DNA of 62,900 nucleotides from Bacteroidaceae bacterium (GTDB lineage Bacteria; Bacteroidota; Bacteroidia; Bacteroidales; Bacteroidaceae): assembly GCA_017381015.1 (NCBI GenBank), contig JAFOCV010000091.1, positions 1 to 62,900 of the forward strand, given 5' to 3'. Shown piece by piece: positions 51,164 to 61,811 of the stretch. The notes below the pieces were generated by a model. That model saw nothing but the letters and a program-made list of their open reading frames with translations. It ran no database searches and had not been told where the DNA came from. Both the position numbers and the translations under genes were made by a program. The stretch's first letter is position 1. Every line of letters begins with the position of its first letter.

Positions 51164-51196
51164 TACCCAAATACACATTATATAAGAATAATACGC

Positions 51197-51790
51197 ATGG
51201 CGGTAGAGAAAACGAGAAACAAGTTGATAGAGGTTGCACGTATGCTTTTTGCAAAAAATGGCATCGAGGAGACCACCATGAATGATATTGCTGTGGCCTC
51301 GGGTAAGGGTAGGCGTACGCTATACACCTACTTCAAGAGCAAGGAAGACATCTATGATGCCGTGGTTCAGTATGAATTGGACCTGATGGCGGAGAAGATG
51401 GCAGAAGTAGCCAAGCAGGAGATGGACCCCGAGGACAAGCTGGTAGCCCTAATTTATGCCCACTTGAATGCCATTAAGGACGTTGTGCAGAGAAATGGCA
51501 ATATTCGCGCAGAGTTTTTCCGCGATATATGGCGCGTAAGTCTTATCAGACAGCGCTTTGACCACAACGAGAAGATATTGCTCACCACGGTACTCTCGGA
51601 GGGAGTGGAGAAGGGACGTTTTGAGATAGACGACCTCGGGCTCATGGTGGATATCATCAGATACTCCGTCAGAGGTATCGAGGTGCCCTACATCTATGGC
51701 CGTATAGCCGATGGAATGTCCAAGGGAATGATTAGAGGTGTGGTGCATAAGATTATACACCGCTCCTTGAGCAAGCAGTACAATAAGTGA
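51197..51790 (+). CDS. TetR-family transcriptional regulator
   Basis: 197 residues from MAVEKTRNKLIEVAR at 51197; the upstream extension would overlap the promoter. N-terminal helix-turn-helix at about 10-55 (MLFAKNGIEETTMNDIAVASGKGRRTLYTYFKSKE, split). The ligand domain (60-197) is not diagnostic. It is followed 24 bp later by fabG, so regulation of fatty-acid synthesis is possible but unproven. Confidence 0.92.
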   Translation: MAVEKTRNKLIEVARMLFAKNGIEETTMNDIAVASGKGRRTLYTYFKSKEDIYDAVVQYELDLMAEKMAEVAKQEMDPEDKLVALIYAHLNAIKDVVQRNGNIRAEFFRDIWRVSLIRQRFDHNEKILLTTVLSEGVEKGRFEIDDLGLMVDIIRYSVRGIEVPYIYGRIADGMSKGMIRGVVHKIIHRSLSKQYNK

Positions 51791-51814
51791 TTTTTAACCA
51801 AAATAAGAAAACTA

Positions 51815-52573
51815 ATGAAACTATTGGAAGGAAAAACAGCCCTCGTCACTGGTGCCACACGTGGCATAGGCAAGGCTATCGCTCTGAAGTTTGCCTCTGA
51901 GGGCGCAAACATTGCCTTTACAGGTAGAGGCGAGACAGACGAGCAGAAAGCTACAATGGAAGCCACCCGACAGGAGGTGGAAGCCCTGGGAGTCAAGTGC
52001 GTTGCCTATTCGGGTAATGCGTCGGACTTTGCTCAGACGGAGGAAATAGTAAAGAGTATCAAGGAAGAATTTGGTACGATAGACATATTGGTGAACAATG
52101 CAGGTATCACCAAGGACGGCTTGTTGCTGCGCATGACAGAAGAGCAATGGGATGCCGTAATAGATGTCAATCTGAAGTCGGCCTTCAACTTCATCCACGC
52201 CTGTGTGCCCTTTATGATGCGCCAGCGCGGAGGAAGCATTATCAATATGTCAAGCGTAGTGGGCGTGCACGGCAATGCTGGTCAGGCCAATTATGCCGCC
52301 TCGAAAGCAGGATTGATAGCTTTGGCAAAGAGTTTGGCGCAGGAAATGGGTCCCAAGGGCATTAGAGCAAACGTTTTGGCCCCTGGTTTTATTGAAACAG
52401 ACATGACAAGTGCTCTTTCCGATGAAATTCGCGAAGAGTGGAAAAAGAAGATACCCTTGCGCCGAGCAGGACAAGTGGAAGACATTGCCAATGCAGCGCT
52501 GTATCTGGCAAGCGACTTGTCAAGCTATGTAACTGGTCAGGTCATTCAGGTGGATGGCGGTATGAATATGTAA
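51815..52573 (+). CDS. fabG: 3-oxoacyl-[ACP] reductase
   Basis: 252 residues, classical short-chain dehydrogenase. TGATRGIGKAIA at 12-23 (NADPH loop), NNAGITKDGLLLRM near 91-104, the catalytic Ser in INMSSVVG near 144, YAASKAG near 161 (Tyr and Lys), and the C-terminal SYVTGQVIQVDGGMNM. Reduces 3-oxoacyl-ACP in fatty-acid elongation. The RluA-type gene follows 8 bp later. Confidence 0.94.
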   Translation: MKLLEGKTALVTGATRGIGKAIALKFASEGANIAFTGRGETDEQKATMEATRQEVEALGVKCVAYSGNASDFAQTEEIVKSIKEEFGTIDILVNNAGITKDGLLLRMTEEQWDAVIDVNLKSAFNFIHACVPFMMRQRGGSIINMSSVVGVHGNAGQANYAASKAGLIALAKSLAQEMGPKGIRANVLAPGFIETDMTSALSDEIREEWKKKIPLRRAGQVEDIANAALYLASDLSSYVTGQVIQVDGGMNM

Positions 52574-52581
52574 GTCGCAAT

Positions 52582-53259
52582 ATGACCGTTTTACACGAAG
52601 ACAATCATCTGATAATAGTCAACAAACGAGCAGGGGAGATAGTGCAGGGAGACAAGACCGGCGATACTCCCCTTTCGGATATTGTAAAGGCATGGATTAA
52701 GGAAAAGTACCAGAAGCCTGGCAATGTCTACTTGGGAGTGGTGCACAGATTGGACCGTCCCGTATCAGGCGTGGTATTGTTTGCCAAGACAAGCAAAGCC
52801 CTGCCACGACTGAATGCCATGTTTGCCGAGCACAACAAGGTACAGAAAACCTATTGGGCAATAGTGCAGAATCGTCCGCAAAAGGCAGAGGGAACACTCA
52901 CACATTGGCTCACCCGACATGAAAAGACGAATACGGCAAGGGCTTACGACAAGGAAGTACCCAATTCGAAGAAAGCCGTGCTCGATTACAAGCTCATAGC
53001 CTCCAGCGAGAGATACCACCTGCTAGAGATACACCTGCATACGGGCAGACATCATCAAATCAGATGCCAGTTGGCAAAAATGGGTTGTCCCATCAAGGGA
53101 GACCTCAAGTACGGTTCTCCAAGGAGCAATCCAGACGGCAGCATCTCTTTGCATGCCAGGAAACTCACTTTTGAGCATCCCGTCAGCCACGAGCAAATCT
53201 CCATCACCGCTCCCGTGCCCAATGACAGATTGTGGCAAGAGATAAAGCCCGAGGAGTAA
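52582..53259 (+). CDS. RluA-family pseudouridine synthase
   Basis: 225 residues from MTVLHEDNHLIIVNKRAGE at 52582; the longer ORF start lies inside fabG. The catalytic motif VVHRLDRPVSGV has the nucleophilic Asp at D58, followed by the family's K-x-Y region TYWAIVQNRP near 93. There is no N-terminal S4 domain. RNA target (rRNA or tRNA) cannot be read from the sequence. Confidence 0.9.
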   Translation: MTVLHEDNHLIIVNKRAGEIVQGDKTGDTPLSDIVKAWIKEKYQKPGNVYLGVVHRLDRPVSGVVLFAKTSKALPRLNAMFAEHNKVQKTYWAIVQNRPQKAEGTLTHWLTRHEKTNTARAYDKEVPNSKKAVLDYKLIASSERYHLLEIHLHTGRHHQIRCQLAKMGCPIKGDLKYGSPRSNPDGSISLHARKLTFEHPVSHEQISITAPVPNDRLWQEIKPEE

Positions 53260-53279
53260 TAACACTATCTACGAACGAA

Positions 53280-56200
53280 TTGAAAACAATCAGACGTCTA
53301 TTCAAATGGATAGGGACAATCCTGTGTATTGCCCTTCTCCTGCCATTGATATTGGTAATGCTTCTGTACGTACCCTCGATACAAAACTGGGCGGTGCAGG
53401 AGACCATAGCCGTGGTATCGGAGAAGACAGGATTTGATGTCCAATTGGATAGGATAAGGTTGAACTTCCCACTGGATTTAAAGTTGCTGAACCTGACCGC
53501 CATGCAGGAGGGAGATACCCTTTTGCATGCCCATTCAATCATAGTAGACCTGGATTTCAGCAAGGTGCTGGACAAGGAGATAGGAGTGGAGACATTCGAG
53601 ATAAGGAATGCCACATTCTCCTCAGCCAATCTGGTGCCCGAGATGACCATCAAGGGCAATGCCAAGACCTTGCACGTAGGACCAGAAAGCACCAATCTGG
53701 AGCAAGGGAAAGCCCTCCTGAGCAATGCACTGATAGACGGATGCTCGGTGGGCATTAGCATGACGGATACCACCATCATAGATACCACCACCACTGCTCC
53801 TCTGGCATGGACAATAGAGGTGGACAATGTAAATCTCCGAAACACCAGCATAGCATTCCAAAGTGCAGGAGACACACTGGCGCTTTCCACCCATATCAAC
53901 AGAGCACAACTGAGGAGAGCCACCATCGACCTTCTCAATGCAGATTACCGGATAGAGCGCCTGGGAGTACACATTGACACACTGGCCCTGGCAATGCTTG
54001 ATAGCCTTGGAGAGAGAAAGACGGTGCCCCTTTCCACGGCATCGCTTCATCTGTATGGCATGCACATGGATAGCGTGGGGATTGACGTGCAGAGGTTCGA
54101 CTTTTCCACCAATACCTCCGTGGAGCCACATAGCCATATTCAGGGAAGCGCACATTTCGACTTTGATGCACTGACACCAGCGAGCGATGGAGAGTTTGCA
54201 CTATGTGCCTCGGCTTCCATCTCACACACCGATTTGCTGACCTTGGCACAAGACTTCATCCCCAAGGATATAGCCAGGGTTTATCCCGAAAGTCCTCTGA
54301 ATGCCACCATACAAGTGCGTGGCAATATAGATTCCGTAGCCATAGACACCATGCATGTGCTCATGCCCAAGGTGGCTGACCTTCATGCCAGTGGATATGT
54401 CTTCAAGCCCCTGGAAGAGCAGGAGAGGGTGGGAGAGATGCTCCTTTCCGCCAAGACGATGAACCTCAACTTTATCAAGAGATACCTCCAGTTGACGGGT
54501 GTGAATATACCCAGCATGACGCTCTCTGCCAAGGCCAATATACAGGGAAATACCTACAAGGCTGATGCCCTTCTGAGACAAGGCAAGGGTACCGTGCATA
54601 CGAAGGCTTATGTGGACCTGGACAATATGGCATACGAGGCAAAGCTCTTCTCCAACGAACTGAATATTGCCAACTTCCTCCCCAATGATAGTATCGGACA
54701 CCTCACTCTTCATGCCTCTGTCAAGGGACGCGGCATAGAGCCCTATTCCAAGGCTACGAGGTTCAAAGGCGAGGTGGAGCTGAAACAATTGGAGTATAAG
54801 AATCTGAACGTCAGCAATGCACGCCTGGGAGCTATGCTCAAGCAGGGATGGGCAACCGTGGATTTTATCTGTGATAATGACATCCTCACGGCCAATGCAT
54901 GTGTGGGTGCTGATATTAGCAAGACCAGTTCTAAGGCAGAATTTTCACTATCGCTAAATAGAATCAACCTCCAGGCCTTGGGCGTAGTACAAGACTCGGT
55001 TGTTGCCTCCATGGTAATGAACATTGATGGCAATACGGACATGAAGCAAAACCATCGCCTGGATGGTAGCATTCATAGCATGGAGATAGCCACCAGAGAT
55101 ACCACCTTCTATCCTCTGGACCTCAATGTAGAGGTAAAGATGAATGAGAAGAGCATGCTTGCTCGCACCAATGCTGGCGATATGTGGATACAATTCCATG
55201 CCGACGAAGGTATTGACTCCCTGCTCATCAAGACAAATGCCTTCATTGAGGAACTGAACGCTCAGGTGAAGGACAAACAACACGATTATGACAAAGCCAA
55301 GGCTCTGCTCCCACGAGTGGACGTGCACGTACTTTGTGGCAACAACAATCCTCTGGCCAATGTCACTCGCTCGATGCTGGGTGCTACGTTCAATCACATG
55401 AGCCTGGACTTTATCAGTCATCCCACCACGGGTATCAATGGCCAGGGACAGATGAACAAGTTCAATACCTCGGCTGTGGTGCTGGATTCCATTTCCTTCA
55501 ATCTGAAACAACTCTCCGATGGTCTGGACTTCTTGGCAAGGGTGAAGAATGGTCCTCGCAACAAGGTGGTCAACTTTGAATCCACCATGAAGGCATTCAT
55601 AAGTCCCAAGGGTATCAATAGCTCGTTCCTCTTCATTGATGGCAAGGGAAGAAAGGGCGTGGACTTTGGTCTTGATGTAGCCTTTACGGACAGTGTGAAG
55701 TACGTTCACCTCACTCCGCTGAATCCCATCATAGCATATCGCAGATTTGATGTGAATGCCAACAATTATGTGGCTATTGACACTCAGAATCACGTCTCTG
55801 CCGATATGAATCTGATTGCCGATGATGGTACGTCGGTGAGATTATACAGTTCGCCCAACGAGAACGCCATGCAGGATATCACCCTCTCGGTGGCTAACTT
55901 CAATCTAGGCGAACTCTCCAACGTAATGCCCTTCATGCCTATGGTTACCGGTATGCTCAGTGGCGATGTGCATGCCGTGAAGGAAGCCGATATGACCACC
56001 GTGTCCGTGGATATGGGAGTGAACAAGATGGGATACGAGGGCAGTCCTCTGGGCGATATAGCCATGGAAGCCATATACTTCCCCAATAGCGATGGCTCGC
56101 ACCTGGTGGATGGTATCCTGTATCAGAATCAGAAAGACATAGCCCAGTTGACGGGTAAGTACTGGTCAACGGAAGAAGACGATTATATAGAAGCCGAGGC

Positions 56201-57905
56201 CCAACTGATGCGCCTGCCCATGAACATAGCCAATGGTTTTGTGCCCGACAATATGGCACGCCTGGAGGGCTATCTTAGCGGTGTGCTCAATGTATCGGGT
56301 TCTGTTTCCTCGCCACAATTGTCTGGCGCCATGGCTACCGATAGCATGCACGTGTGCTCCGACCCCTATAGCATCGACCTCCGTTTGCCCGACGATACCG
56401 TGGTTATCAATAATAACTTCGTTGATTTGAACAGGATTCAGGCCTATGCCAATGGCAATAATCCTCTCACTTTGGATGGCACCATTGACTTTAGAGATAT
56501 GACCTCGCCCAAGCTGGACCTCAGCATCATTGCCCAGGAATTCAATCTCATCAATGCTCCCAAGCGCAAGGGTGCCGAAGCCTATGGCAAGGTGTATGTG
56601 GACGTATTCGGACGCATGCAAGGCACGCTCAACGACCTGAGCATACGCGGACGCCTGAATGTCAATGGTAAGACCAACGTCACATACGTGATGAAGGATT
56701 CTCCCCTCATCGTGGAGGACCAACTAAGTAGCATGGTCACCTTTACCGACTTCTCCGATACCACCGAGGCTCTGCCTCTGCGCCTTCCCGAGCAAAACAT
56801 CAAGATGGACTTCCAGGTGAATATTGATGAGGCTACCACCGTGCATTGCCTCATGAGCGAGGACGGACAGGACAAGATAGACCTGGAGGGCGGTGGCGAA
56901 TTGCGTATGACCTATGATATGCTATCGGGCATGAAACTCTTTGGCAGATACACCGTGCTCTCTGGTCGTATGGATTATAGCCTGGTGGTGGTGTCGCTGA
57001 AGAATTTCCAGATAGAGAATGGCAGTTATGTGGAGTTTATGGGCGATATGATGAATCCCAACCTCAATATCAGTGCCAGCGAGAGGAAGAAGGCTTCGGT
57101 GACGAGCAATAATACCAGTCGTACGGTCAACTTTGACGTAGGTCTCAAGATTACACAATCGCTTGCCGACCTGGGTCTTGAATTCACACTGAAGGCACCG
57201 GAAGACATCACCGTACAGAACGAACTCTCGGCCATGTCGGTGGAAGAACGTGGACGTGCTGCCGTCACCATGCTCACCACGGGCATGTACCTGTCGCCCA
57301 ATTCCACTGGTAATGGAGGCAATTTTGATGCCACCAGCGCTCTCAACTCTTTCCTGAATAGTCAGATTTCCAATATTGCCGGCAAGGCACTCTCCACCAT
57401 AGACATTGGTTTTGGTATAGACAATTCCACCAGTGCTACGGGTGCTACGCAAACGGATTACAACTTCTCCTTTGCCAAGCGCTTCTGGGGTAATCGCATC
57501 AGTGTAATCATCGGTGGCAAGGTGAGCTCGGGCAATGACGTGCAAAACACGGGCATGAGCATCATAGACAATGTGTCGGTGGAGTATCGCTTGGACAATT
57601 CGGGCACCCGTTATGTCAAGGCCTTCTACAACAGAGATACCGAATCCATCCTGGATTCCGAAGTGATGGAGATGGGCGGTAGCCTTGTGCTCAGACGCAA
57701 GACGGAGAATCTGAGCGAACTGTTCATCTTCCGCGATACCAAGAAGACATTGCAGAATCTATTCCGTTTCAAGCCCTCCACTCTGGAAGACAAGAAAGAC
57801 CATGATGCGGAGCCAGAGAATGACGTGAAGAGCAATAACGAAGCGACCCCACCCCTCAGAAGCAATGATACAGGCTCTGGCAATACAAACAACGATACGA
57901 AATGA
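53280..57905 (+). CDS. tamB: TamB/DUF490-family translocation and assembly protein
   Basis: About 1541 residues from the TTG at 53280 (MKTIRRLFKWIG); a GTG at 53232 would overlap rlu by 28 bp. One N-terminal membrane anchor (about residues 9-30), then a very long beta-rich body and the C-terminal TamB domain, with ANLNISASERKKASVTSNN-like and DVGLKITQSLADLGLEFTLKAPEDITV stretches near 1262-1300. Bridges inner and outer membrane with TamA/TamL, in outer-membrane protein or lipid transport. Its stop overlaps the tamL start by 4 bp (ATGA). The last 60 residues are a Asn/Asp/Glu-rich tail. Confidence 0.9.
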   Translation: MKTIRRLFKWIGTILCIALLLPLILVMLLYVPSIQNWAVQETIAVVSEKTGFDVQLDRIRLNFPLDLKLLNLTAMQEGDTLLHAHSIIVDLDFSKVLDKEIGVETFEIRNATFSSANLVPEMTIKGNAKTLHVGPESTNLEQGKALLSNALIDGCSVGISMTDTTIIDTTTTAPLAWTIEVDNVNLRNTSIAFQSAGDTLALSTHINRAQLRRATIDLLNADYRIERLGVHIDTLALAMLDSLGERKTVPLSTASLHLYGMHMDSVGIDVQRFDFSTNTSVEPHSHIQGSAHFDFDALTPASDGEFALCASASISHTDLLTLAQDFIPKDIARVYPESPLNATIQVRGNIDSVAIDTMHVLMPKVADLHASGYVFKPLEEQERVGEMLLSAKTMNLNFIKRYLQLTGVNIPSMTLSAKANIQGNTYKADALLRQGKGTVHTKAYVDLDNMAYEAKLFSNELNIANFLPNDSIGHLTLHASVKGRGIEPYSKATRFKGEVELKQLEYKNLNVSNARLGAMLKQGWATVDFICDNDILTANACVGADISKTSSKAEFSLSLNRINLQALGVVQDSVVASMVMNIDGNTDMKQNHRLDGSIHSMEIATRDTTFYPLDLNVEVKMNEKSMLARTNAGDMWIQFHADEGIDSLLIKTNAFIEELNAQVKDKQHDYDKAKALLPRVDVHVLCGNNNPLANVTRSMLGATFNHMSLDFISHPTTGINGQGQMNKFNTSAVVLDSISFNLKQLSDGLDFLARVKNGPRNKVVNFESTMKAFISPKGINSSFLFIDGKGRKGVDFGLDVAFTDSVKYVHLTPLNPIIAYRRFDVNANNYVAIDTQNHVSADMNLIADDGTSVRLYSSPNENAMQDITLSVANFNLGELSNVMPFMPMVTGMLSGDVHAVKEADMTTVSVDMGVNKMGYEGSPLGDIAMEAIYFPNSDGSHLVDGILYQNQKDIAQLTGKYWSTEEDDYIEAEAQLMRLPMNIANGFVPDNMARLEGYLSGVLNVSGSVSSPQLSGAMATDSMHVCSDPYSIDLRLPDDTVVINNNFVDLNRIQAYANGNNPLTLDGTIDFRDMTSPKLDLSIIAQEFNLINAPKRKGAEAYGKVYVDVFGRMQGTLNDLSIRGRLNVNGKTNVTYVMKDSPLIVEDQLSSMVTFTDFSDTTEALPLRLPEQNIKMDFQVNIDEATTVHCLMSEDGQDKIDLEGGGELRMTYDMLSGMKLFGRYTVLSGRMDYSLVVVSLKNFQIENGSYVEFMGDMMNPNLNISASERKKASVTSNNTSRTVNFDVGLKITQSLADLGLEFTLKAPEDITVQNELSAMSVEERGRAAVTMLTTGMYLSPNSTGNGGNFDATSALNSFLNSQISNIAGKALSTIDIGFGIDNSTSATGATQTDYNFSFAKRFWGNRISVIIGGKVSSGNDVQNTGMSIIDNVSVEYRLDNSGTRYVKAFYNRDTESILDSEVMEMGGSLVLRRKTENLSELFIFRDTKKTLQNLFRFKPSTLEDKKDHDAEPENDVKSNNEATPPLRSNDTGSGNTNNDTK

Positions 57906-60370
57906 AGCGACATTTATATAATAGGTATACCTTCGGTCCCCTGGTACTTCTGATGCTGGTGTCATTTGTATTGTGTGGATGCTATCAAACCAAAAACATC
58001 CCCGAGGACGAATATCTCTATGCCGGCATACAGGAGATAGCCTATGGATACAGATGGGGAGAGAAGAAGAAAAAGGATAAGGACAAGGACAGCACCGGTG
58101 TCATCACCGCCGTGGCCGATGCCTATGATGCCGTGGAGAGTGTGCTCAAGGGCAATGCCTCTGCTTCCGAATCTCTGGAAAGCCTTGACGTGCACATACT
58201 GAGCCAGGCAGAGCAAGACAGCCTTCGCCTGCAAGCACTTGCCGATAATGAAGCCTATGCCACCACCAAGGCTGAGGTGCTGGGAGCCTTGCATTATGCT
58301 CCCAATGGTTCTATCATGGGTTCCAGCCAATGGACACACCCCTTTACCGTGGGCCTGTGGGTATGGAACAGATATGCCGAGAGCAGGAGTTTCTTTGGCA
58401 AATGGATGATGAACACCCTTGGTTCCACACCAAAATACATCAGTTCTGCCAATCCCAAGGTGCGCACCCAGGTGGCTCAAAATACCTTGCGCAACTATGG
58501 ATACTTCCGTGGCACGGCACAATACCGTATAGACGATGTCAAGCATCCTCGCAAGAAGAAGATTTCGTATCAGGTACTGCCTGGCGAGCTGTTTCATCTG
58601 GACGATGTGCGCTATATGCACTTCCCCACCAGCATAGACACCATCATCAGTCGCTCGGCACAGGAGTCGCTCCTGCATCGTGGGGCTCCATTCAGCGTGT
58701 CCACACTCTCTCAGGAGCGTGACCGCATAGCTGCCATCCTGCGCAATCAGGGCTTCTATTACTTCCGTAGCGACCATATCGCTTACCAGGCAGATACCAT
58801 CCAGGTGCCCGACATGGTGCAATTGCACGTGATGCCTTCGTCCACGATGAGCAATGCTGCCAAGCAACCCTTCCACGTGGGCAATACCAATATCACCATA
58901 CTAAAGTATAATACGCGCGAGATAACCGACTCGCTCTCTCTGCGCAGCATGAAGATGAAATGGAGCGGTGGAGACAAGGGCAAGCCCTCTCTGCGCCCTA
59001 GTGCCTTCTATAGGTATATTTATAATAAGAAGGGTGACCTCTATAGCCAGGACACTCAGAACACCATTCAGAATCAGCTCTCTGCCATGGGTATATTCTC
59101 GTCGGTGCAGGTCAGTTATGTGCCCAGAGACAGTGCTCTCTTGCGCGGACATTACAATGGTCGCACCATAGCGGATACACTGGATTTGAACATACAATGT
59201 ACTTTGGACAAACCATACGATAGCGAATTTGAGGCCAAGATTACCAACAAGACCAATGGTCTTCTGGGCCCTGGTGCTTCGTATTCTATCAACAAGCGCA
59301 ATGCCTTCCGTGGTGCAGAAACTCTCACTCTCGGTGCCAATGCCTCGTATGAATGGCAAACGGGTGCCAATATGAAGGGCGACAAGACGGGCATCAATTC
59401 GTGGGAATTGGGTGCCAACTTGAATCTCAATTATCCACGCTTTGTCTTCTTTGGCAATCTGTGGCGCAAGCTAGACCGCAATACTATCTCCTCCACTCTG
59501 TTCAAGCTGGATGCCAAGTGGATGAATCGTGCAGGATATTACGGCAGTGCCAGTGTGGGTGCTCGTATCAAGTGGACCTTCCGCAAGGGCGAAAACATCA
59601 TTCACGAATTCACCCCCGTGCGCCTGGAATTCAATCGTTTGCTGAGCACCTCGGCACGCTTCGATAGCCTCATGACAGAGAATCCAGCCCTCTACGAGAG
59701 CCTTCGCGACAAGTTGGTGCCAAGCATGGAATATGGCTTCACATGGACAAGTCCCAAGGTGCAGCGCCATCAGGGACGCATCTCGCTCTTTACCAAGCAA
59801 GCCATCCAGTTTCAGAAATATACGGCTGATTACTCCCACATGCTTCGCCTCACACCCAGAAGCCAGTTGGTGGTGCATGCCTTCCTGGGAGGCATCTGGA
59901 ATTATGGTTCGAAGACAGCTCCCTATGCCGACCTCTTTGCCTCTGGTGGTGCCAATAGCATACGAGCCTTTGGTGTGAGAGGCATAGGTCCAGGTAGCTA
60001 CAATCCCGTGCATAGCAGTTATTCATACCTTGACCAGGTGGGCAACATACGCTTTGAGTGCAATGCCGAATACCGTTTCCCCATAGTGGGTAATCTCTTC
60101 GGTGCCGTCTTTCTGGATGCAGGCAATGTGTGGCTCACCGAGGAAGACCCAGCACGCCCGGGAGGCAAATTCCAATGGAAGAATCTGCCCAACGAACTGG
60201 CGCTGGGCACGGGTGCAGGCTTGCGTTACGACCTGGAATTTCTGGTCATCCGTCTGGACGTAGGTGTGGGTATTCATGCTCCCTATGACACGGGCAAGAA
60301 GGGCTACTATAATATGCCCTCGTTTGGCAGGTCACTGGGCTATCATTTTGCCGTGGGTTATCCCTTCTGA
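57902..60370 (+). CDS. Omp85-family lipoprotein, TamL-like
   Basis: 822 residues. Lipoprotein signal with a cysteine in VLCGC (C27), then POTRA-like modules (about 140-440) and a C-terminal 16-strand barrel (about 440-822) ending YHFAVGYPF. In Bacteroidetes the TamA partner is lipidated (TamL), and this gene is translationally coupled to tamB by ATGA, matching that pair. Residues 53-100 (KKKKDKDKDSTG...) are a lysine-rich insert. Confidence 0.9.
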   Translation: MKRHLYNRYTFGPLVLLMLVSFVLCGCYQTKNIPEDEYLYAGIQEIAYGYRWGEKKKKDKDKDSTGVITAVADAYDAVESVLKGNASASESLESLDVHILSQAEQDSLRLQALADNEAYATTKAEVLGALHYAPNGSIMGSSQWTHPFTVGLWVWNRYAESRSFFGKWMMNTLGSTPKYISSANPKVRTQVAQNTLRNYGYFRGTAQYRIDDVKHPRKKKISYQVLPGELFHLDDVRYMHFPTSIDTIISRSAQESLLHRGAPFSVSTLSQERDRIAAILRNQGFYYFRSDHIAYQADTIQVPDMVQLHVMPSSTMSNAAKQPFHVGNTNITILKYNTREITDSLSLRSMKMKWSGGDKGKPSLRPSAFYRYIYNKKGDLYSQDTQNTIQNQLSAMGIFSSVQVSYVPRDSALLRGHYNGRTIADTLDLNIQCTLDKPYDSEFEAKITNKTNGLLGPGASYSINKRNAFRGAETLTLGANASYEWQTGANMKGDKTGINSWELGANLNLNYPRFVFFGNLWRKLDRNTISSTLFKLDAKWMNRAGYYGSASVGARIKWTFRKGENIIHEFTPVRLEFNRLLSTSARFDSLMTENPALYESLRDKLVPSMEYGFTWTSPKVQRHQGRISLFTKQAIQFQKYTADYSHMLRLTPRSQLVVHAFLGGIWNYGSKTAPYADLFASGGANSIRAFGVRGIGPGSYNPVHSSYSYLDQVGNIRFECNAEYRFPIVGNLFGAVFLDAGNVWLTEEDPARPGGKFQWKNLPNELALGTGAGLRYDLEFLVIRLDVGVGIHAPYDTGKKGYYNMPSFGRSLGYHFAVGYPF

Positions 60371-60533
60371 TAGTGAAGAAAAACCCGCAAATCATCCCCT
60401 TTATGCACAAAAAGGGAGCAAGAAGCGTAATTTTTAACAGTTTAGTGGTCAAAACAGGAGCAGTTACCACAAATTATTTGTATATTTGTTACGAAAAACA
60501 AGATTCTTAAATAAAATTTAAACTTTTTACACA

Positions 60534-61451
60534 ATGAAACCTACACTATTCCTTTTGGCTGCTGGTATGGGTAGCCGTTACGGTGGTTTGAAGCAGTTGG
60601 ACACCCTAGGTCCTCAGGGCCAGAGCATCATGGATTACAGCATTTACGATGCTATCCAGGCTGGTTTTGGTAAGATTGTATGGGTTATCCGTCGTGACTT
60701 CGAGGAGCAGTTCCGCACTCAGATTTTGGCTAAGTACGAAGGTCATGTACCTTGCGAGCTATGCTTCCAGGCATTGGATGCACTTCCAGAGGGCTTCACC
60801 GTACCCGAGGGTCGTGAAAAGCCTTGGGGCACCAACCACGCAGTAATGATGGGTAAGGACGTTATCAACGAGCCCTTCGCCGTTCTTAATTGTGACGACT
60901 TCTATGATCGTGATGCATTCCAGGTAATGGCCAAGTTCTTGACCTCTCTTCCCGAGGGTAGCAAGGGCAAGTATGCTATGGTAGGCTTCCGTGTGGACAA
61001 CACCTTGTCAGAGAGCGGTACCGTGAGCCGTGGTATCTGCGAGATGGATCCCGAGACTCACTTGCTCACAGGTGTAGTAGAGCGCACCAAGATTGAACGT
61101 CACAATGGCGTGGTAGAGTACCTTGACGAGGATGGTACTACATGGGTAGGTATCCCCGACACAGCTCCCACCAGCATGAACTTCTGGGGCTTCACTCCTG
61201 ATTACTTCCAGTACAGCGAGGAGTTCTTCAAGCAGTTCCTCTCTGACCCCAAGAATCAGACCAACCTCAAGAGCGAGTTCTTCATCCCCTTGATGGTAGA
61301 CACATTGATCAAGGAAGGCAAGGCTACTTGCGAGGTGCTTGATACAACATCTAAGTGGTTCGGCGTAACTTATCCCGAGGATCGTCCAGAGACAGTTGCC
61401 AAGCTAGCTGCTCTTCACGAGGCTGGTCAGTATCCCGACAAGATGTTCTAA
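60534..61451 (+). CDS. nucleotidyltransferase of sugar-phosphate type
   Basis: 305 residues. N-terminal LLAAGMGSRYGGLKQLDTLG (7-26) is the sugar-nucleotidyltransferase signature G-x-G-x-R-x-x-x-x-K. LNCDDFYD near 118-125 provides the metal-binding aspartates. The C-terminal region includes DTTSKWFGVTYPEDR near 267. Likely makes an NDP-sugar; the sugar is unknown. Codon use is biased like rpsA, suggesting high expression. A -7-like TATATTTG is at 60481-60488. Confidence 0.85.
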   Translation: MKPTLFLLAAGMGSRYGGLKQLDTLGPQGQSIMDYSIYDAIQAGFGKIVWVIRRDFEEQFRTQILAKYEGHVPCELCFQALDALPEGFTVPEGREKPWGTNHAVMMGKDVINEPFAVLNCDDFYDRDAFQVMAKFLTSLPEGSKGKYAMVGFRVDNTLSESGTVSRGICEMDPETHLLTGVVERTKIERHNGVVEYLDEDGTTWVGIPDTAPTSMNFWGFTPDYFQYSEEFFKQFLSDPKNQTNLKSEFFIPLMVDTLIKEGKATCEVLDTTSKWFGVTYPEDRPETVAKLAALHEAGQYPDKMF

Positions 61452-61498
61452 TACGATAGAAAATAGTTTTTTTTGTATATCATAGATTTGTAATGCGG

Positions 61499-61532
61499 GG
61501 GTGCGTGCGCGTGATGCGTATGCACCCTTTTT
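61499..61532 (+). terminator. terminator of the nucleotidyltransferase gene
   Basis: GGGTGCGTGCGC pairs with GCGTATGCACCC (one mismatch), followed by TTTTTC. Confidence 0.88.
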
Positions 61533-61811
61533 CTGTTTTGTGTGATTATTGATGTTGGAATATTTCTGCAGGTATAGATATATTTTCATTCGTGTCAGAA
61601 TATTTCTGTTCGTGTCATAGAATTTCACGTTGTCGTTTTTTGACGTTTCAAAACCACCTCAGAAAACCGCGTTTTTGAGTAGAAAAAGTGCTGATTCGTG
61701 GTGTAAAAGTGCTTGTTTTGGTGCTCCGAGGTGCTGATTTTGCCCTCCTTTGTTTTTCAGCATTTTGTGGCTATTCAGATTTTTCAAGTAAGTAAAGTTG
61801 GAGGATTTCAG